From Marinicella gelatinilytica (GTDB taxonomy: Bacteria > Pseudomonadota > Gammaproteobacteria > Xanthomonadales > Marinicellaceae): DNA of 64,000 nt. A model generated the notes under the pieces. That model was not told the origin of the DNA, made no database searches, and saw nothing but the letters and a program-made list of their open reading frames with translations. The position numbers were made by a program, and so were the translations under genes. Of the stretch, positions 61,402-64,000 are shown one piece after another. Position 1 is the stretch's first letter; each line of letters begins with the position of its first letter. Location of the stretch: contig NZ_JAPMLN010000016.1 of NCBI RefSeq assembly GCF_026410405.1, positions 1 to 64,000 of the forward strand, given 5' to 3'.

Positions 61402-61417
61402 ACCACAGGAGCAAACC

Positions 61418-62671
61418 ATGAAATTAATCAAAAATATAACGATTTTGAGCCTGCTGAGTTTATCAACGTTAAGCTTGGCCCAGTACACACCAGAGTGGAC
61501 TGAATCACCTCAGGAAATTGATTTGGTTGATAGCCAATCACTCAAAAGCATCAGTGATCCTGCCAATACTGAGCAAAAGTCGGTGAATTTCCACTTTAGC
61601 CTGCTTGGCAGCGAACCATTAATCGACAACAACCAGGGTTATTTAGCCGAGTCCAAGCAATATTGGCTGAACACCGATGCCCAAAAACTGAAGCAAGGCC
61701 TGCAATTGCCCGTCACTTCAGATTTGGCAGTAATTCGTATTAATCCGCTTAATCCGAGCAAATCATCACAGGCACTGAACCAACAGGATATTGTCGTCAC
61801 TCAATTTGATCAGAATCTGAGCGTCGATGTATTTGCCAACAGTGAGCAACTCAAAGCCACCGGCATGCCGGTATCCGATCACACCGTGGCTTTAGAAGTG
61901 CAAACCCAGCCGGGCATGCTAACTTTATCGATGCCGACTGCCACCAAGTCACTGACCAAAGACGATACCTTTGTAGTTCATGTATTTGAGCCCAACAGCG
62001 AATATGTGTTGCAACTCAAAACTTCACAGCAGCAATATGCCGCTCATCAAGTGGTTAAAATAAACAGCCAATTACTATCTCATCAAGGCAATAATGATAT
62101 GACCATGACCGGCTACATCAGCCAACCCAACGGTGAAAAAGTGGCTGACTTAAACTTTCAGCCTAATAAAAATGGGGACTATCAAGCCAGCACCGACCAG
62201 TTAACCGGCCAATCCTTGGCACATGGTCTTTGGGAAGTACACACCGTGGCAAGCAGCGACATTAACGGTTTAAAAGTCATGCGTGATGTCTCTTCAGCCT
62301 TTGTCTTGAGCTTACCCACAGCCCGCATTAATCAGCAAATGACAGTGCAAAACCATACCCTGAAATTAGGTTTGGATGTGGCTGTGGCCGGTCGTTACGA
62401 GGTCAGTGGTGTTTTGTCAGGCATCAATGCGCAAGGCGAGAAGCAAGCCATTGCCATGTTAATGTCGGCAGCCCAATTAAATAAGGGCCAAGCGGACTTA
62501 ACGCTTGATTTACCCCAGGATTTGATCCGTCAATCGGGTTTTACAGGGCCTTTCGTGGTTGATCATATTAATCTGAAAAACCAAAGTCTGATGGTACCGG
62601 TACAACAGTTAAGTGCAGGTATTCAATTGATGCCACTTCGTAAACCCATGAATCAAGACGATTTACGCTAA
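61418..62671 (+). CDS. Secreted protein, DUF4785-like
   Basis: The protein has 417 residues from ATG 61418, which has AGGAG and gives the signal MKLIKNITILSLLSLSTLSLA; the longer frame from 61367 overlaps the hydrolase and has no signal. It is mostly beta: three sandwich-type domains with strands such as AVIRINPLNPSKS, YVLQLKTSQQQYAAHQ and YISQPNGEKVADLNF, closing with VPVQQLSAGIQLMPLRKP. I think it belongs to DUF4785, known by structure from Legionella but without function; that call is from memory. Its operon partner is the hydrolase, so a chaperone-like or helper role is possible. Confidence 0.65.
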   Translation: MKLIKNITILSLLSLSTLSLAQYTPEWTESPQEIDLVDSQSLKSISDPANTEQKSVNFHFSLLGSEPLIDNNQGYLAESKQYWLNTDAQKLKQGLQLPVTSDLAVIRINPLNPSKSSQALNQQDIVVTQFDQNLSVDVFANSEQLKATGMPVSDHTVALEVQTQPGMLTLSMPTATKSLTKDDTFVVHVFEPNSEYVLQLKTSQQQYAAHQVVKINSQLLSHQGNNDMTMTGYISQPNGEKVADLNFQPNKNGDYQASTDQLTGQSLAHGLWEVHTVASSDINGLKVMRDVSSAFVLSLPTARINQQMTVQNHTLKLGLDVAVAGRYEVSGVLSGINAQGEKQAIAMLMSAAQLNKGQADLTLDLPQDLIRQSGFTGPFVVDHINLKNQSLMVPVQQLSAGIQLMPLRKPMNQDDLR

Positions 62672-62690
62672 AGCGTGTCTTAATAAACCC

Positions 62691-62718
62691 AAAAACCCGG
62701 CGATGAGTCGGGTTTTTT
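62691..62718 (+). terminator. Intrinsic terminator of the hydrolase operon
   Basis: AAAAACCCG (62691-62699) pairs with CGGGTTTTT (62709-62717) around GCGATGAGT and runs into T. It lies 20 nt after the stop. Confidence 0.9.
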
Positions 62719-62806
62719 GTTAGAATGTTTTAATAATACCGAATCACTCACAATATCCAAGGTTGATTTCCCTATGGATTTATTTTATCAATAGCACTGC
62801 AACGTC

Positions 62807-63412
62807 ATGAAGGAAAAGGTCAGTTTGTTCTTGTTATGTTTACTTTTATTTTCGAATAATGCTTTGTCGGGCTCTATTGATTTAAGCATCGAAATTAATC
62901 CGGAAACTGTTAACATTTTTAGTGCTGAAGACGTTGGTGAATTTAGTATTACCATTACAAATAATGGTGTAGATGATGCAGGTGCCAGCTCCGGGGATCC
63001 TTTCCCTATATCAATTGATACTGAGAGAATATATCTTGAAAATGGTGGGTATTTTGTTGGGTTTGAAGCCAACCCCGATATCAATCAAGATTGTGTTTTG
63101 TATCCCTTTTTTGTCGACCCTATTCCCGGAGACCCGCCCAGTGTTTTCTATTCATTTTACACCCCCGTTATTGCCGCAGGTGGATCAATGACTTGTTATG
63201 GCCGATACTATACAAACTTAAAAAATGAAACAAAAACGATAGAATGGAGCCCATTGAGTGTAACGGATAATGACACAGACCCATCTAATAACATTTCTGT
63301 GATGACCTTTAGGGGGTATATTCCAACAGTCCCCAGTTTATCCATATTCGGACTGGTATTTTTAACATTGGCAGTAATGGGTATAATATTTCGGTTTAAC
63401 GCTAAAACTTAG
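62807..63412 (+). CDS. Secreted protein with IPTL-CTERM-like sorting tail
   Basis: The 201-residue protein has a signal peptide (MKEKVSLFLLCLLLFSNNAL). An Ig-like or CARDB-like beta domain follows at about 25-165 (VGEFSITITNNGVDDAGASS), ending in SDNDTDPSNN-type residues. The last 27 residues read Val-Pro-Ser-Leu-Ser-Ile-Phe-Gly followed by a hydrophobic helix and a short basic end, the order of the IPTL-CTERM signal (Pro-Thr-Leu-Ser-x-x-Gly, helix, Arg). Such tails are removed or used by exosortase-type enzymes. No exosortase is in this window. The ribosome site is weak. Confidence 0.72.
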   Translation: MKEKVSLFLLCLLLFSNNALSGSIDLSIEINPETVNIFSAEDVGEFSITITNNGVDDAGASSGDPFPISIDTERIYLENGGYFVGFEANPDINQDCVLYPFFVDPIPGDPPSVFYSFYTPVIAAGGSMTCYGRYYTNLKNETKTIEWSPLSVTDNDTDPSNNISVMTFRGYIPTVPSLSIFGLVFLTLAVMGIIFRFNAKT

Positions 63413-63419
63413 TGTTTGT

Positions 63420-63989
63420 TCACATCGATTTAGGTTTAGGATTTTCCATTTTTAAGCGAATCGGGCCCTGGTTTTCAGGTTTTTTGCCTTGAACACCGGC
63501 ATAAAAAGCCCTCACTTTATCCATGTCTTTAACCACATCACCTTGCGGCATAAAACAATCGCCAAATTTAATTTGTTTTTCAGCAAAGTTTATAGTGGCC
63601 ATCACAATTGGTACTCCGGCACCACAAGCGATGTGATAAAAACCCGATTTCCAGTAATTCAAACGACTGCGGGTACCTTCAGGTGACATGGTTAAAATCA
63701 TATGATCGCGTTGTGAGAACTGTTGTACCATTTGTTCCACCATATTTAGTTTCTGATCTCGATAAACAGGAATGCCGCCCAGGGCCTTAAACCACCAGCC
63801 CAACGGTGATTTAAATAAACTGGCCTTTCCTAAAAAGTTCACATTCAGACCCACCGCCCATTTCGCCAGAACCCCATAAATAAAATCCCAATTACTGGTG
63901 TGCGGCGCCACTATCAACATATATTTCTTATCATCAGGCAGCTCATTAACAATGTGCCAACCCAACATTTTTAAAATCCACCTGGCCAT
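63420..63989 (-). CDS. PlsC-type acyltransferase
   Basis: This 189-residue protein has the acyltransferase motifs APHTSNWDF (H-x4-D catalytic pair, motif I), GGIPVYRD (motif II) and MSPEGTRSRLNYWKSGFYHIA (motif III). It most resembles short PlsC-like 1-acylglycerol-3-phosphate acyltransferases that act at the inner membrane. It is short for PlsC (about 240) and has no obvious membrane helix besides the first segment. An in-frame TGA lies nine bases upstream of the ATG, so this is the full start. It converges with the IPTL-CTERM gene 7 nt away. Confidence 0.88.
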   Translation of the reverse strand: MARWILKMLGWHIVNELPDDKKYMLIVAPHTSNWDFIYGVLAKWAVGLNVNFLGKASLFKSPLGWWFKALGGIPVYRDQKLNMVEQMVQQFSQRDHMILTMSPEGTRSRLNYWKSGFYHIACGAGVPIVMATINFAEKQIKFGDCFMPQGDVVKDMDKVRAFYAGVQGKKPENQGPIRLKMENPKPKSM

Positions 63990-64000
63990 CAGTTGTCATC

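Overview
The window is a chromosomal stretch from a marine-type gammaproteobacterium of low to middling GC. I lean towards Marinicella or a close Lysobacterales relative. That rests on gene content (RsmJ, pal-cpoB-queE-queC, cbb3 oxidase with a divergent fnr, proteobacterial/plant-type GshA, type B L31, many large secreted proteins with repeated C-terminal modules, an IPTL-CTERM-like protein); no database was searched. No rRNA, tRNA, CRISPR array or prophage was found.

Layout. 1-140: tail of an insertion sequence (IS982-like transposase C-terminus). 314-6152: small secreted proteins, a TPR membrane protein, a lipase-like hydrolase and a lipoprotein glycosidase-like protein. 6278-11283: tightly overlapped operon of a MacB/LolD-type ATPase, three different HlyD-type adaptors and one FtsX-type permease. 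11435-19746: complete cbb3 oxidase operon ccoN-O-Q-P, a small membrane protein, ccoG, a minimal fixH, ccoI, ccoS and a SafE-like protein, with a divergent fnr (19862) and a matching FNR box between them. 20644-26017: trxA, rho, a glycosyltransferase, yheS-like ABC-F and a small membrane protein. 26034-33825: a 1015-aa secreted repeat protein, SIMPL protein, a MITE-like element with target duplication, a membrane LytTR regulator, carotenoid oxygenase with a DUF2141 protein, and a lipoprotein. 34022-39516: rpmE2, gltA-rsmJ, a second diverged MITE-like element, a peptide-binding protein and gshA. 39556-44037: a 1493-aa propeller protein. 44219-51621: nine-gene Mrp-type cation/proton antiporter operon. 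52193-57164: a beta-propeller secreted protein, a very small secreted protein and a Ser/Thr kinase with TPRs. 57248-60074: pal-cpoB-queE-queC on the minus strand. 60231-60458: hairpin repeat array plus a palindromic operator-like site. 60547-63989: a secreted hydrolase with its partner, an IPTL-CTERM-like protein and a PlsC-type acyltransferase.

How the parts relate. The cbb3 cluster holds every structural subunit and maturation factor needed for a microaerobic terminal oxidase, and the FNR-type regulator next to it probably controls it through the shared 115-bp intergenic region. The Mrp operon exchanges Na+ for protons, as expected for a marine cell. Three unrelated large secreted proteins (26034, 39556, 52193) end in copies of one Gly/Trp/Asn-Pro-rich module, which looks like a shared surface or processing domain. 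The most unusual items are the triple-adaptor exporter operon, the MITE family, the covarying hairpin array upstream of pal, the fused MbhD-MbhE-MrpB subunit and the recurring C-terminal module. Several start codons below were moved inward from the longest reading frame on the basis of Shine-Dalgarno sites and signal peptides.
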